A stretch of DNA of 64,000 nt from Streptomyces capitiformicae (lineage in GTDB: Bacteria > Actinomycetota > Actinomycetes > Streptomycetales > Streptomycetaceae): contig NZ_CP022161.1 of the NCBI RefSeq assembly GCF_002214185.1, forward strand, positions 682,001 through 746,000. The letters are read 5' to 3'. Numbering within the stretch: the stretch's first letter is position 1; each line of letters begins with the position of its first letter. The notes beneath the pieces were generated by a model. That model worked only from the letters and a program-made list of their open reading frames with translations. It was not told the DNA's origin and did no database searches. Both the position numbers and the translations under genes were made by a program. Of this stretch, positions 27,553-35,328 are shown piece after piece.

Positions 27553-27858
27553 ATGCCCGTCGAACCCTTGTCGCAGAAGGAGATCGAGGACCGGCTGGCG
27601 GAGCTGCCCGGCTGGTCGCTGGACGGGGACCGCATCGCCCGTTCCTACCGCCTGGGATCGCACTTCGCGGCGACCGCGATGGTCGTGCACATCGCCCAGA
27701 CCCAGGAGGAGCTCGACCACCACTCCGACCTCACCCTCGGCTACAACACCGTCTCGCTGACCATCCACACGCACAGCGTGGGCGGCGCCGTGACCGAGAA
27801 GGACTTCGAGCTGGCCCGCAGGGTGGAGGCGCTCGCGCCCGGCCACGGGGCGAGCTGA
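27553..27858 (+). CDS. phhB: 4a-hydroxytetrahydrobiopterin dehydratase (PCD/DCoH)
   Basis: A 101-residue pterin-4a-carbinolamine dehydratase, which recycles oxidised tetrahydropterin after aromatic amino acid hydroxylation. The signature is present: ELDHHSDLTLGYNTVSLTIH with the catalytic HH pair, then THSVGGAVTEKDFELA. Length is typical. GGAAGGAG lies seven bases before the ATG. It is followed after five bases by a methyltransferase gene and is probably co-transcribed with it. No aromatic hydroxylase gene is visible nearby. Confidence 0.92.
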   Translation: MPVEPLSQKEIEDRLAELPGWSLDGDRIARSYRLGSHFAATAMVVHIAQTQEELDHHSDLTLGYNTVSLTIHTHSVGGAVTEKDFELARRVEALAPGHGAS

Positions 27859-27863
27859 GCCGG

Positions 27864-28604
27864 GTGCTGGACTACGACAAGGAGGCGGTCGAGTACGACG
27901 CCCTGCGCGGCGGCGAGCCCCGGGCCGAGGCCGCCGCCGAAGCCGTACTCGGCCTCGTCCCCGAGGACACGCGCAGTCTGCTCGACGTGGCCTGCGGCAC
28001 CGGCATCGTGACCCGGCGTTACGCGGCCGCGCGGCCGGAGATGCGGTTGACGGGCATCGACCGTACATACGGCATGGCGAGCCGTGCCGTCCCCCGGCTG
28101 CCCGGTGCCGTCGTGCTCGCCGACGCCCGCCGACTCCCCTTCCGCGACGGGGAGTTCGACGCCGTGACGAGCGTGTGGCTGCTGCATCTGCTCGGCGGCC
28201 CCGAGGACGTCCGGACCGTCGTCGGCGAGTGTGCCCGCGTACTGCGGCCGGGCGGCGTGTACGTCACCACCGTCGACAAGGCCGCCGCCCACAACGTGGG
28301 CAGCGACATCGACGCCGTCCTCGCCCCGCGACCGCGCCGCCCGGCCCTGGACACGGCGGCGGCCGTCGAGGCGTACGCCGAGGAGCACGGCCTGCGCCCG
28401 GTCGGGCAGGCCCGCTTCCCGGGGCGCGGCCAGGGCCGCAGCCCGCGCCGAACCGTCACCGACCTGCGCCGCGGCTGGTTCATGACCCTCCCGCCCGGCG
28501 ACCCCCTCGCCGACGACTTCGCCGTACGCCTCGCGGCCCTCCCCGACCAGGACCGCCCGCGCCCGGACCCGGAGTTCACCCTGCGGGCGTTCCGAAAGGG
28601 CTGA
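27864..28604 (+). CDS. Class I SAM-dependent methyltransferase
   Basis: A 246-residue methyltransferase with the Rossmann SAM site LLDVACGTGIVTRRY (motif I), MRLTGIDRTYGM (motif II), VVLADARRLPFRDGEFDAVT (motif III) and LRPGGVYVTT. The GTG at 27864 sits six bases after the pterin dehydratase stop, so the two are coupled. The methyl acceptor is not predictable; it belongs to the UbiE/small-molecule type rather than to rRNA or DNA enzymes. Confidence 0.9.
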   Translation: MLDYDKEAVEYDALRGGEPRAEAAAEAVLGLVPEDTRSLLDVACGTGIVTRRYAAARPEMRLTGIDRTYGMASRAVPRLPGAVVLADARRLPFRDGEFDAVTSVWLLHLLGGPEDVRTVVGECARVLRPGGVYVTTVDKAAAHNVGSDIDAVLAPRPRRPALDTAAAVEAYAEEHGLRPVGQARFPGRGQGRSPRRTVTDLRRGWFMTLPPGDPLADDFAVRLAALPDQDRPRPDPEFTLRAFRKG

Positions 28605-28617
28605 AGGGGTTCAGGGT

Positions 28618-29121
28618 TCAGGAGACCGGCGGCCGGGTGAAGTCCATGGTCCAGTTGGTCAGCCAGGTCTCCCCGTCGTCGAGGGAGAACGCCTGTTCCC
28701 AGCGGGCGCTGGTCGCCGACACACCCGACCACACGAACCGCACCCGCACGTCCTTCCCGATGGGGGTCCCCCCGCTCGAGCGAAGTCGAGAGTGGGGGAG
28801 CGTGTCGTCGCCGTAGAACTCACCGCGACCGCCCTCGAACCGTCCGGCGACCGGCGGGAACAACCTCCCACTGCGACTGGAGGACCAGTTCAGCGTCCAG
28901 AGCCCTGTGTCCGGCTCGAACAGCCGCAGCGTCAGTCCCTTCGAACCGAGGTACGGCATGTCGATCTCGTCGATGTTCGCGGCCCCGTCGAACAGCGGCC
29001 GACACCGGCTCGTCGACGGGAACTCCTCCCAGTCGCTGTCCGGGTCGAGGAAGTCGGTGCGGCGGCGGTGGCGGACCTCCCAGTCGCCGTGGAAGAAGTC
29101 GAAGTCGTGCGCGCTGCTCAT
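28618..29121 (-). CDS. Hypothetical lipocalin-like protein with in-frame repeat insertion
   Basis: A 167-residue cytoplasmic protein beginning DFDFFHGDWEVRHRRRTDFL, an opening seen in lipocalin-like proteins of unknown role (DUF1579-like), with beta-strand-rich sequence and a final WEQAFSLDDGETWLTNWTMDF. Residues 108-120 (LPHSRLRSSGGTP) come from a 39-bp palindromic element inserted in frame. Its ATG overlaps the stop of the gene at 29118 (ATGA), so the pair forms one operon divergent from the WYL regulator. Confidence 0.78.
   Translation of the reverse strand: MSSAHDFDFFHGDWEVRHRRRTDFLDPDSDWEEFPSTSRCRPLFDGAANIDEIDMPYLGSKGLTLRLFEPDTGLWTLNWSSSRSGRLFPPVAGRFEGGRGEFYGDDTLPHSRLRSSGGTPIGKDVRVRFVWSGVSATSARWEQAFSLDDGETWLTNWTMDFTRPPVS
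28762..28800 (-). repeat. Dispersed palindromic element inside a coding gene
   Basis: A 39-bp copy of the element, differing from 27174-27212 by one base (CGA for CGG), in phase with the leftward reading frame and translated to the same 13 residues. Confidence 0.93.
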
Positions 29122-29606
29122 GAACGGTCTCCGGTGGATCCAGTGGTTCCGGCGGGCAGGAAGTCGGTCAAGTAGGCGTCGAGGTCGGGTACTTGGGGCG
29201 CGAGCAGATGCCGTACCCAGGCGTCCCGTTCGTGCTGGATCGGCGGCAGCTCCCATACGCAGCCGATCCATGGCCGGTCGGTGGCGACGAAGTGCGCGGG
29301 ATCGCGGTCCGGGCAGCCGAGCACGGGCTGGCCGGCCGCCGCGCCGGCGAAGTGCAGGACGTTGTCCCACACCCAGCTGTAGACGTTCAGGTAGGCGCCG
29401 TCGTCCCCGCCCCGGTGCAGCACGACGAACGTCGCCGGCGGCGTCCCGTCCGGCTCCGGCAACAGCTCCGGGAGGATCGCGTACGCCGCCTTCTCGACCT
29501 CGGGTGCGATGCCGGCCGGGTCGGCCGTGACGTGATAGCGCTTGATCCGCCGCCCGGCCACCTCGATGGGCGGGGGCACGGTCAGCAGTTTCTCGGTGAA
29601 GCTCAT
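29118..29606 (-). CDS. Hypothetical protein, 162 aa
   Basis: I do not recognise a named function. The protein is soluble, with a conserved-looking LHRGGDDGAYLNVYSWVWDN segment and a final WELPPIQHERDAWVRHLLAP, typical of small actinobacterial proteins in WYL-regulated pairs. It is the first gene of a leftward two-gene operon; its stop overlaps the next ATG. Its ATG is 34 bp from the WYL regulator start, and the perfect inverted repeat at 29625-29651 lies between, so it is very likely under that regulator's control. Confidence 0.75.
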   Translation of the reverse strand: MSFTEKLLTVPPPIEVAGRRIKRYHVTADPAGIAPEVEKAAYAILPELLPEPDGTPPATFVVLHRGGDDGAYLNVYSWVWDNVLHFAGAAAGQPVLGCPDRDPAHFVATDRPWIGCVWELPPIQHERDAWVRHLLAPQVPDLDAYLTDFLPAGTTGSTGDRS

Positions 29607-29624
29607 GGTGCGACGCTAGGGCCG

Positions 29625-29651
29625 CTTCACTGACATCCTGTGTCAGTGAAG
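29625..29651. promoter_or_regulatory. Perfect 11-bp inverted repeat, WYL-regulator operator
   Basis: CTTCACTGACA (29625-29635), spacer TCCTG, TGTCAGTGAAG (29641-29651). It covers the start codon region of the WYL regulator and lies 18 bp upstream of the divergent operon, so binding would control both. Confidence 0.8.
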
Positions 29652-30602
29652 TCCAGTCGGCTCGTCTCGATCCTCCTTCTGCTCCAGACCCGGGGCCGGA
29701 TGACCGCCGCCCAGCTCGCCGAGGAGCTGGAGGTGTCGGTCCGCACGGTCTACCGGGACGTGGAGGCGCTCGGCGCGGCCGGCGTCCCGCTGTACGGCGA
29801 CGCGGGCCACGCCGGCGGCTACCGCCTCCTCGACGGCTACCGCACCCGCCTCACCGGCCTGACGACGGAGGAGGCCGAGGCCCTCTTCCTCGCGGGCGCC
29901 CCCGGCCCAGCCGCCGAACTGGGCCTCGGCGCGGTCCTGGCCGCCGCCCAGCTGAAGGTCCGCGCGGCGCTGCCCGTGGAGTTGCGGGCCCACGCCGACC
30001 GGGTCGCCGGCCGCTTCCACCTGGACGCGCCCGGCTGGTACGCCAAGGCCGACGACGCCCCGTTCCTGCCCGCGGTCGCCGACGCGGTCTGGAACAGCCG
30101 GGTCCTGCACGTCCTCTACCGCCGCTGGGCCGAACCCACGGACGTAAGGCGTCGCCTCGAACCGTACGGACTGGTCCTGAAGGCCGGCCGCTGGTACGTC
30201 GTCTCGGGCTCGGGGCCGCGCACCTTCCGCGTCGGCCAGATCCTCGAACTGACCGTGTCCGACGAGGAGTTCACCCGCCCCGACGACTTCGACCTGGCCG
30301 TGTACTGGACGGCGTACCAGCGCGACTTCCACGAGCGGCTGTACCGGGGAGAGGCCTTGGTCCGGCTGGCGCCGGGGGTGACGCTCGCGAGGGCCGTGCG
30401 GGTCGACAAGCGTGCGAGCGGGGACGGTTGGACCGAGGTCAGGGTGCCCATCGAGTCCGTCGAGCACGCGCACGGTGAGTTCCTGCGGCTGGGCACGGAC
30501 ATCGAGGTGCTGCAACCGGCCGAGCTGCGCGCGCGGATCGCCCGGACGGTCGCCGAACTGACCGGAAGATACGGCAACTCCGGTGCGAGCAGCGGCGACT
30601 GA
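29640..30602 (+). CDS. YafY-type HTH and WYL domain regulator
   Basis: A 320-residue transcription regulator. The N-terminal HTH (RLVSILLLLQTRGRMTAAQL, then VSVRTVYRDVEALGAAGVPL) is followed by the WYL ligand domain (VLHVLYRRWAEPTDVRRRLE, GRWYVVSGSGPRTFRVGQI) and a WCX-like tail. Possible starts are GTG at 29640 or 29646; neither has a ribosome site and both lie inside the operator, so the message may be leaderless. It is divergent from the two-gene operon at 28618-29606, the obvious target. WYL domains bind small ligands or nucleic acid; the inducer is unknown. Confidence 0.92.
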   Translation: MSVKSSRLVSILLLLQTRGRMTAAQLAEELEVSVRTVYRDVEALGAAGVPLYGDAGHAGGYRLLDGYRTRLTGLTTEEAEALFLAGAPGPAAELGLGAVLAAAQLKVRAALPVELRAHADRVAGRFHLDAPGWYAKADDAPFLPAVADAVWNSRVLHVLYRRWAEPTDVRRRLEPYGLVLKAGRWYVVSGSGPRTFRVGQILELTVSDEEFTRPDDFDLAVYWTAYQRDFHERLYRGEALVRLAPGVTLARAVRVDKRASGDGWTEVRVPIESVEHAHGEFLRLGTDIEVLQPAELRARIARTVAELTGRYGNSGASSGD

Positions 30603-30641
30603 GGAAACGGAACCCCGTCTGTCTCTCGGGAGGTACTCCCC

Positions 30642-31384
30642 GTGCAGCACCCGCATGCGCACCGCAGACGCAAGATCCGCAAGGCCCGCAGGATCGTGAC
30701 AACGATGGCGGCCGCCGCCCTGACCGCCGCCGGACTCACCACCTTCACCGCCCCGCCCGCCGCCGCGGCCACCGCCCGCCAGGTCGAGGAACTGGACCGG
30801 GGCGTGGTCAGTGCGCATGTCGACAGCGGCAACCTGGTCAGCCGGCGCTGGCTCGGCACCGACCCGAACGACGTGTCGTTCAACGTCTATCGCGCCGGTA
30901 CGAAGGGCAACTCGACCCCGATCTCCGGCTCCACCACCTACTTCCACTCCGGCGCCCCCGCCCAGGCCGACTACACCGTCCGCGCGCGATCGTGAACGGC
31001 GTCGAGCAGGGTGACTCGGTGCACGCGGTCCAACTCCGCACCGGTTACAAGGACGTACCGATCAGCGCGCCCGCGGGCGGCACCACCCCGGACGGCGTCG
31101 CGTACACCTACGAGGCCAACGACGCCTCCGTCGGCGACCTCGACGGCGACATCCTCGGCGACTGGCGCGAGGAGGTCGTCTGGCGCGCCAGTGGCAACAC
31201 GGCCCTCAGGATCTACTCGACCCCGATCGAGACCACCACGAAGATCACCACCCTGCTCCACGACCCGATGTACCGCACAGGCCTCGCCTGGCAGAACACC
31301 GCCTACAACCAGCCCCCGCACACCAGCTTCTTCATCGGCAACAACATGCCGACGGCACCGAGGCCGACGGTGTACACGCCGTAG
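30642..31384 (+). pseudogene. Rhamnogalacturonan lyase (PL11) remnant
   Basis: The N-terminal part has a Tat/Sec-like signal peptide and the PL11 start (ARQVEELDRGVVSAHVDSGN, then SRRWLGTDPNDVSFNVYRAG). At 30981-30988 a CG run (CGCGCGCG) shifts the frame and gives a stop at 30995. The sequence resumes as VNGVEQGDSVHAVQLRTGYK. At VGDLDGDILGDWREEVVWR the central part of the enzyme is missing: about 250 of some 620 residues remain. The end (HTSFFIGNNMPTAPRPTVYTP) is intact. The intact enzyme would cleave the pectin rhamnogalacturonan I backbone. Confidence 0.82.
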
Positions 31385-31392
31385 GCGGTCAA

Positions 31393-31430
31393 CCTCTCGG
31401 CGGCCGGGCATCCCACTGGCCGCCGAGAGG
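31393..31430. terminator. Bidirectional terminator hairpin
   Basis: CCTCTCGGCGGCC (31393-31405) and GGCCGCCGAGAGG (31418-31430) pair over 13 bp with a 12-base loop. It lies between the lyase remnant and the convergent EEP gene, eight bases from each stop. Confidence 0.85.
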
Positions 31431-31438
31431 GTCCTGGC

Positions 31439-32356
31439 TCATCCCAGGGCCAGCGAGGCCTGTACGGGCAGGTGGTCGCTGGGGAACTGGCCGTTCGACG
31501 AGAAGGTGTTGATCGACGCCCGGTGGGTCGTGACCCCCGGGGTGGCGAGGATCCAGTCGATGCGGTCGCCGCCGGGGGTGAGCGGCCGGTAACCGTGGAA
31601 GGTCGCGTACAGGTCGCTGCGCTCGGCCGCCGTGTCCCAGGTGTCGACGAGACCGGCGCCCAGCATCGTGTCGTAGACGACGTTCTTGTGGGCCGCGACG
31701 TTGAAGTCCCCGGTGACGACGAGGGGGAGGGAGCGGTCGAAGCCGGCGATGCGTTCGGTGATCAGGGTCGCGCCGCGCTCGCGGGCGTACTGGCTGGCGT
31801 TGTCGAGGTGGGTGTTGAGGACGTAGAACTGCCGGTCGCCGTCCTGGAGATCGCGGAAGCGGACCCAGGTGACCATGCGTATGGAGCCGCCGCCCCAGGT
31901 GTTGGAGCCGGGGATCTCCGGGGTGTCGGAGAGCCAGAAATGCTGGTGTTCGAGTGGCGCGAGGCGGCGGGTGTCGTAGAAGACGGCCATGAACTCGTCG
32001 CGGTTGCCGCCGGCGCGTCCCGTGCCGATCCAGTCGTAGTTCGTCGGTCCGAGGTCGGCCTCGATGTCGAGGAGCTGGTGGTGGAGGCCCTCCTGGGTGC
32101 CGATGACATGGGGTCCTTCCTGCCGCAGCAGCTCCCGCATCACCGGCCTGCGGACGGCCCAGCTGTTGGGCCGTGTGGTGCTCGCGTAGCGCAGGTTGAA
32201 GGACATGACTTCGAGCGGGGTACCAGCGGCTGCGTCCTCCTCCGCCGCCTCGGCGGGCTCGGCTGACATTCCTGTGTGGGACAGGGGAAGCAGAACCGCC
32301 GCGGCGAGGGCGGTCTTCAGACCGATGCGGCGCGTGACTCGGCTGTGGTTCGGCAC
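31439..32356 (-). CDS. Secreted endonuclease/exonuclease/phosphatase-family protein
   Basis: A 305-residue exported EEP-fold hydrolase. The N-terminus has TRRIGLKTALAAAVLLPLSH, a Tat-like signal (RR, then a hydrophobic core). The catalytic motifs follow in order: VMSFNLRYAS, GTQEGLHHQL (metal Glu), FYVLNTHLDN, LVVTGDFNVAA (Asp/Asn), and the final FPSDHLPVQASL (Asp-His). This group acts on phosphodiesters such as nucleic acids, phospholipids or inositol phosphates. The GTG at 32356 has AAGGAG six bases upstream. It lies downstream of the GH74 gene on the same strand but probably has its own promoter. Confidence 0.88.
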   Translation of the reverse strand: MPNHSRVTRRIGLKTALAAAVLLPLSHTGMSAEPAEAAEEDAAAGTPLEVMSFNLRYASTTRPNSWAVRRPVMRELLRQEGPHVIGTQEGLHHQLLDIEADLGPTNYDWIGTGRAGGNRDEFMAVFYDTRRLAPLEHQHFWLSDTPEIPGSNTWGGGSIRMVTWVRFRDLQDGDRQFYVLNTHLDNASQYARERGATLITERIAGFDRSLPLVVTGDFNVAAHKNVVYDTMLGAGLVDTWDTAAERSDLYATFHGYRPLTPGGDRIDWILATPGVTTHRASINTFSSNGQFPSDHLPVQASLALG

Positions 32357-32419
32357 AGGGGGCTCCTTCTGTGGCGGCGTCCGGGCGAGTCGGTGCGCAC
32401 AGCATTGTGGAACGGCCCG

Positions 32420-32438
32420 ATGTTCCAGTCATGAACAT
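32420..32438. promoter_or_regulatory. Inverted repeat upstream of EEP gene
   Basis: ATGTTC-(CAGTCAT)-GAACAT is a perfect six-base dyad with a seven-base spacer, 63 bp upstream of the EEP start, in the 160-bp gap after GH74. It could be an operator; no regulator is assigned. Confidence 0.35.
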
Positions 32439-32516
32439 GTCGATATATGGCGGTGCACATGGCCGGAAGAGGGCGCGTGCCGGTTTCGGCACGCGCCCCG
32501 CGCACAGCCGTGCGGA

Positions 32517-35183
32517 TCAGCTGACCGCGCAGCTCTGGTCACCGACCTTGAATGCGGTCGGTTTCCCGTTCGTACCCGACCGGCTCCCCGTGAAGCCGAA
32601 GTTCACCGATGAACCCGCCGCCACATTGCCGTTCCAGCCCACGTTCTTCGCCGTCACGGCCGAACCCGACTGGGTGTGGTCGGCGTTCCACATCTGCGAG
32701 ACGGTCTGACCGTTGGGGAAGGACCAGTTGAGGGACCAGCCGGTCCACGCGCTCGTGCCGGTGTTGCTCAGCCGAACGTCCGCCTGGAAGCCGCCCGACC
32801 ACTCGTTGGTGACCTGGTACGTCACCGCGCAGGCGCCCGTCGGCTGGGGATCCGGATCGGGGTCCGTGCCGCCACCTCCGCCACCGGTGTCGGAGGAGTC
32901 GCCGTAGATGACCCCGCGCCCGTTCGTCGCGATGTAGACCCGCCCGTAGAGGCGCGGGTCGCCGGTGATGGCCGCGCCGGTCCAACCCCATTGATGGGCG
33001 TCGTCGTTGATCCGGGTCCAGGTCGCGCCCTTGTCGGTCGAGCGGAAGATCCCTCGTACGCCGCCGATCTTGGCGCTGGTGTAGAGGGTCTGGTACGAGG
33101 CCCCCGTCGCGGCCTTGCCGAAGCCGATGGTGTCGGCCTGCTCGACGCCCGCCAGCTTCGTGAAGGTGGCGCCGCCGTCCGTGGAGTGCCACAGACCGTA
33201 CGCGCCGTCGGGCGCACCGCCCGCCAGCCACACGTCGCCCTTCACGCCGGGCAGCGCCTTGAAGCGGACACTGTCGCCGCTCGGCAGACCGGTCGCGAAG
33301 GACGCCGTGAAGGTCGCGCCGCCGTCCGTACTGACGTAGAACTTCCCGGATTTGAAGCCGTAGAAGGTCTTCGGGTCGACGCGGTCGGACTCGACGATCG
33401 CACCCGCCGGGATGCCGCTGGAGGCCGCCCACGAGTTGCCGAAGCCTGTCGTGTACTGCACGCCGGTGCCCTGCGGGCTCCACACGAACCGGCTGCCGTC
33501 GGCCGCCGCTGCGACCGTGCCGCCGCCGCTGACGCCCGAAGGGTCGCTTCCCGCGAACCAGTTGGCGCCGTTGTCGGTCGAGAACGCGATGTGCGGCCCG
33601 GAGTCCAGATTGCCCACGCGCACGACCGTGTTCGGGTTGGCCTCGGCGAAGTCAAGGCTGGTCGTCGTCGTGAAGTTCGGCTGCGTGAACATCATCGACG
33701 GGACCTTCGTCAGATCCGTGTGCCGGAAGCCGCCGACGTCACCGAGGGCGCTCAGCAGCGGGGCGCCCGACGGGGGAGAGGCCAGGTCGTTGACCGCGGT
33801 CTCCTCCAGGCCCCGCACCATGGGCTTGACGGCGAACTTGCCGCCGCTGTCCCAGGTCGTGAGGTTCTCGGAGCCGTAGATCGTCGCGCCCGTCCCGTAC
33901 ATCATCCGGTTGGAATTGAACGGGTCGATCTCGAGCGACTCGGTCATCCAGCCGAGTTTCGGGGTCTGTTCGGGCGGTGAGGGGTTCGCGTTCCAGGTCA
34001 GCCATGGGGAGGAGGAGACGTCGATGGTGTAGCGGTTCTCGCGACTGCCGGACGACCCGTAGTCCCACGCCCTCGTCCAGGTCGCTCCGCTGTCCGTCGA
34101 CCGGAAGATCTGGGTGTCCGGCCACCACGAGCTGTACGCCGTCGCCATGACCGTGCCGGGCTTCTGCCGGTCGACCGTCAGCCCGCTGAAGCCGTAGTAC
34201 GTGTCGGCCTCCGCCACCGGGTTGATGTTCGTCCAGGTACCGGTCGCCGTCGCGTACCGCCACAGCTGCCCCTTGCCGCCGTCGTACGGCCCGCCCTTGT
34301 CGCTGTAGGACAGATACAGATAGCCGTTCGTCGCGTCGAGGACGCCCTTGTGCGCCAGATGGCCGGTGGGCTGCCCGGCCACTCGCGACCAGGTCGCGCC
34401 CGCGTCGGTCGAGCGATACACGGCGTTGTCCTTGTCGGCGACCCCGACGTAGATCGTCCTCGTCGCGTTGCCGGACGTCCCCGTGGACTCGTCGAAGGTG
34501 ACCCAGACGATCCCTTGGTTGTCGTTCGCGTAGCCGCTGGTGTCGGCCGGATCCTGCACATAGTTGCCGACGTTCGGGAAGTTCGTCACCTGCGACCAGG
34601 TGACCCCCGAGTCAGTCGACCGCCACAGTCCCTTGCCGCTGGGCGCGCCCAGGTACAGGACGCTGTTCTTGTTGGGGTCGACGACGAGCCGCTCACCCAT
34701 GCCCCGGCCCGGCATGTTCCCGCCCAACTTGAACGGCAGGTTCGTCTTCTGCCAGCTCGCCCCCCGGTCCGAGGAGCGGTAGATCGCGCCGTTGCCCGGG
34801 TCCCAGCTGTTCGTGTACGTACCGGCCGCCACGTACACCTTGTTCGGGTCCACCGAGTCCGAGGCGAGGCTCACGACACCCGTGTGCCCCCAGTTGTCCC
34901 AGCCGACCGAGTCGAGCAGCGGCGTCCAGCTCTTGGACGACTCCACCCAGCGATAAGCCCCGCCGATATCCGTGCGGGCGTAGGCGAGGTTCTTCTCCTT
35001 GCGGTTGAACACGATGCCGGGCACGAAGCCGCCGCCGTCGATACGCGCGTTCTTCCACGTATACGTGTCGGCGGCGATCGACACCGACTTCTCCGCCTTC
35101 TCGGCGGCCAACGCGGGTGGGGAGCCCGCGAGCAGACCGGCCGCGAGGGCCAGGACGGTGGTGAGGATGCGGGTTCTTCGCAC
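32517..35183 (-). CDS. GH74 xyloglucanase with C-terminal CBM2
   Basis: An 888-residue secreted endo-xyloglucanase. A signal peptide (TRILTTVLALAAGLLAGSP, ALA) precedes the double seven-bladed propeller. The acid aspartate candidate is in ARTDIGGAYRW near residue 70; the second candidate is LGDVGGFRH, about residue 480. Repeated SxDxGxTW Asp-box-like turns run through the propellers (RSTDSGATWTRA and others). A GGGGGGTDPDPDPQPTG linker joins a cellulose-binding CBM2 (about 784-888). The GTG at 35183 is preceded by GGAGAGGA. It follows GH48 in the same direction with hairpins between, so expression is partly linked to the CebR-controlled promoter. Confidence 0.93.
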   Translation of the reverse strand: MRRTRILTTVLALAAGLLAGSPPALAAEKAEKSVSIAADTYTWKNARIDGGGFVPGIVFNRKEKNLAYARTDIGGAYRWVESSKSWTPLLDSVGWDNWGHTGVVSLASDSVDPNKVYVAAGTYTNSWDPGNGAIYRSSDRGASWQKTNLPFKLGGNMPGRGMGERLVVDPNKNSVLYLGAPSGKGLWRSTDSGVTWSQVTNFPNVGNYVQDPADTSGYANDNQGIVWVTFDESTGTSGNATRTIYVGVADKDNAVYRSTDAGATWSRVAGQPTGHLAHKGVLDATNGYLYLSYSDKGGPYDGGKGQLWRYATATGTWTNINPVAEADTYYGFSGLTVDRQKPGTVMATAYSSWWPDTQIFRSTDSGATWTRAWDYGSSGSRENRYTIDVSSSPWLTWNANPSPPEQTPKLGWMTESLEIDPFNSNRMMYGTGATIYGSENLTTWDSGGKFAVKPMVRGLEETAVNDLASPPSGAPLLSALGDVGGFRHTDLTKVPSMMFTQPNFTTTTSLDFAEANPNTVVRVGNLDSGPHIAFSTDNGANWFAGSDPSGVSGGGTVAAAADGSRFVWSPQGTGVQYTTGFGNSWAASSGIPAGAIVESDRVDPKTFYGFKSGKFYVSTDGGATFTASFATGLPSGDSVRFKALPGVKGDVWLAGGAPDGAYGLWHSTDGGATFTKLAGVEQADTIGFGKAATGASYQTLYTSAKIGGVRGIFRSTDKGATWTRINDDAHQWGWTGAAITGDPRLYGRVYIATNGRGVIYGDSSDTGGGGGGTDPDPDPQPTGACAVTYQVTNEWSGGFQADVRLSNTGTSAWTGWSLNWSFPNGQTVSQMWNADHTQSGSAVTAKNVGWNGNVAAGSSVNFGFTGSRSGTNGKPTAFKVGDQSCAVS

Positions 35184-35234
35184 GGGGAAGTCCTCTCCAG
35201 GTATGTGGGGGGAGGGGGATGGACGGGCGCGAAC

Positions 35235-35303
35235 GGCCGGGCGGCCCCCTGTGCGGGTGGGGACCGCCCGGCCCAGGTCCTGCCCCCGCCGGAGTGCAGG
35301 ACC
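35235..35303 (-). terminator. Two tandem hairpins between GH48 and GH74
   Basis: In the 145-bp gap, GGTCCTGC/GCAGGACC (35276-35283, 35296-35303) comes first in transcription. GGCCGGGCGG/CCGCCCGGCC (35235-35244, 35264-35273) follows, with a possible inner GGG/CCC extension. They may attenuate or process the GH48-GH74 message. Confidence 0.6.
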
Positions 35304-35328
35304 TTGCACACGGAGCTTCAGCGGGGAC

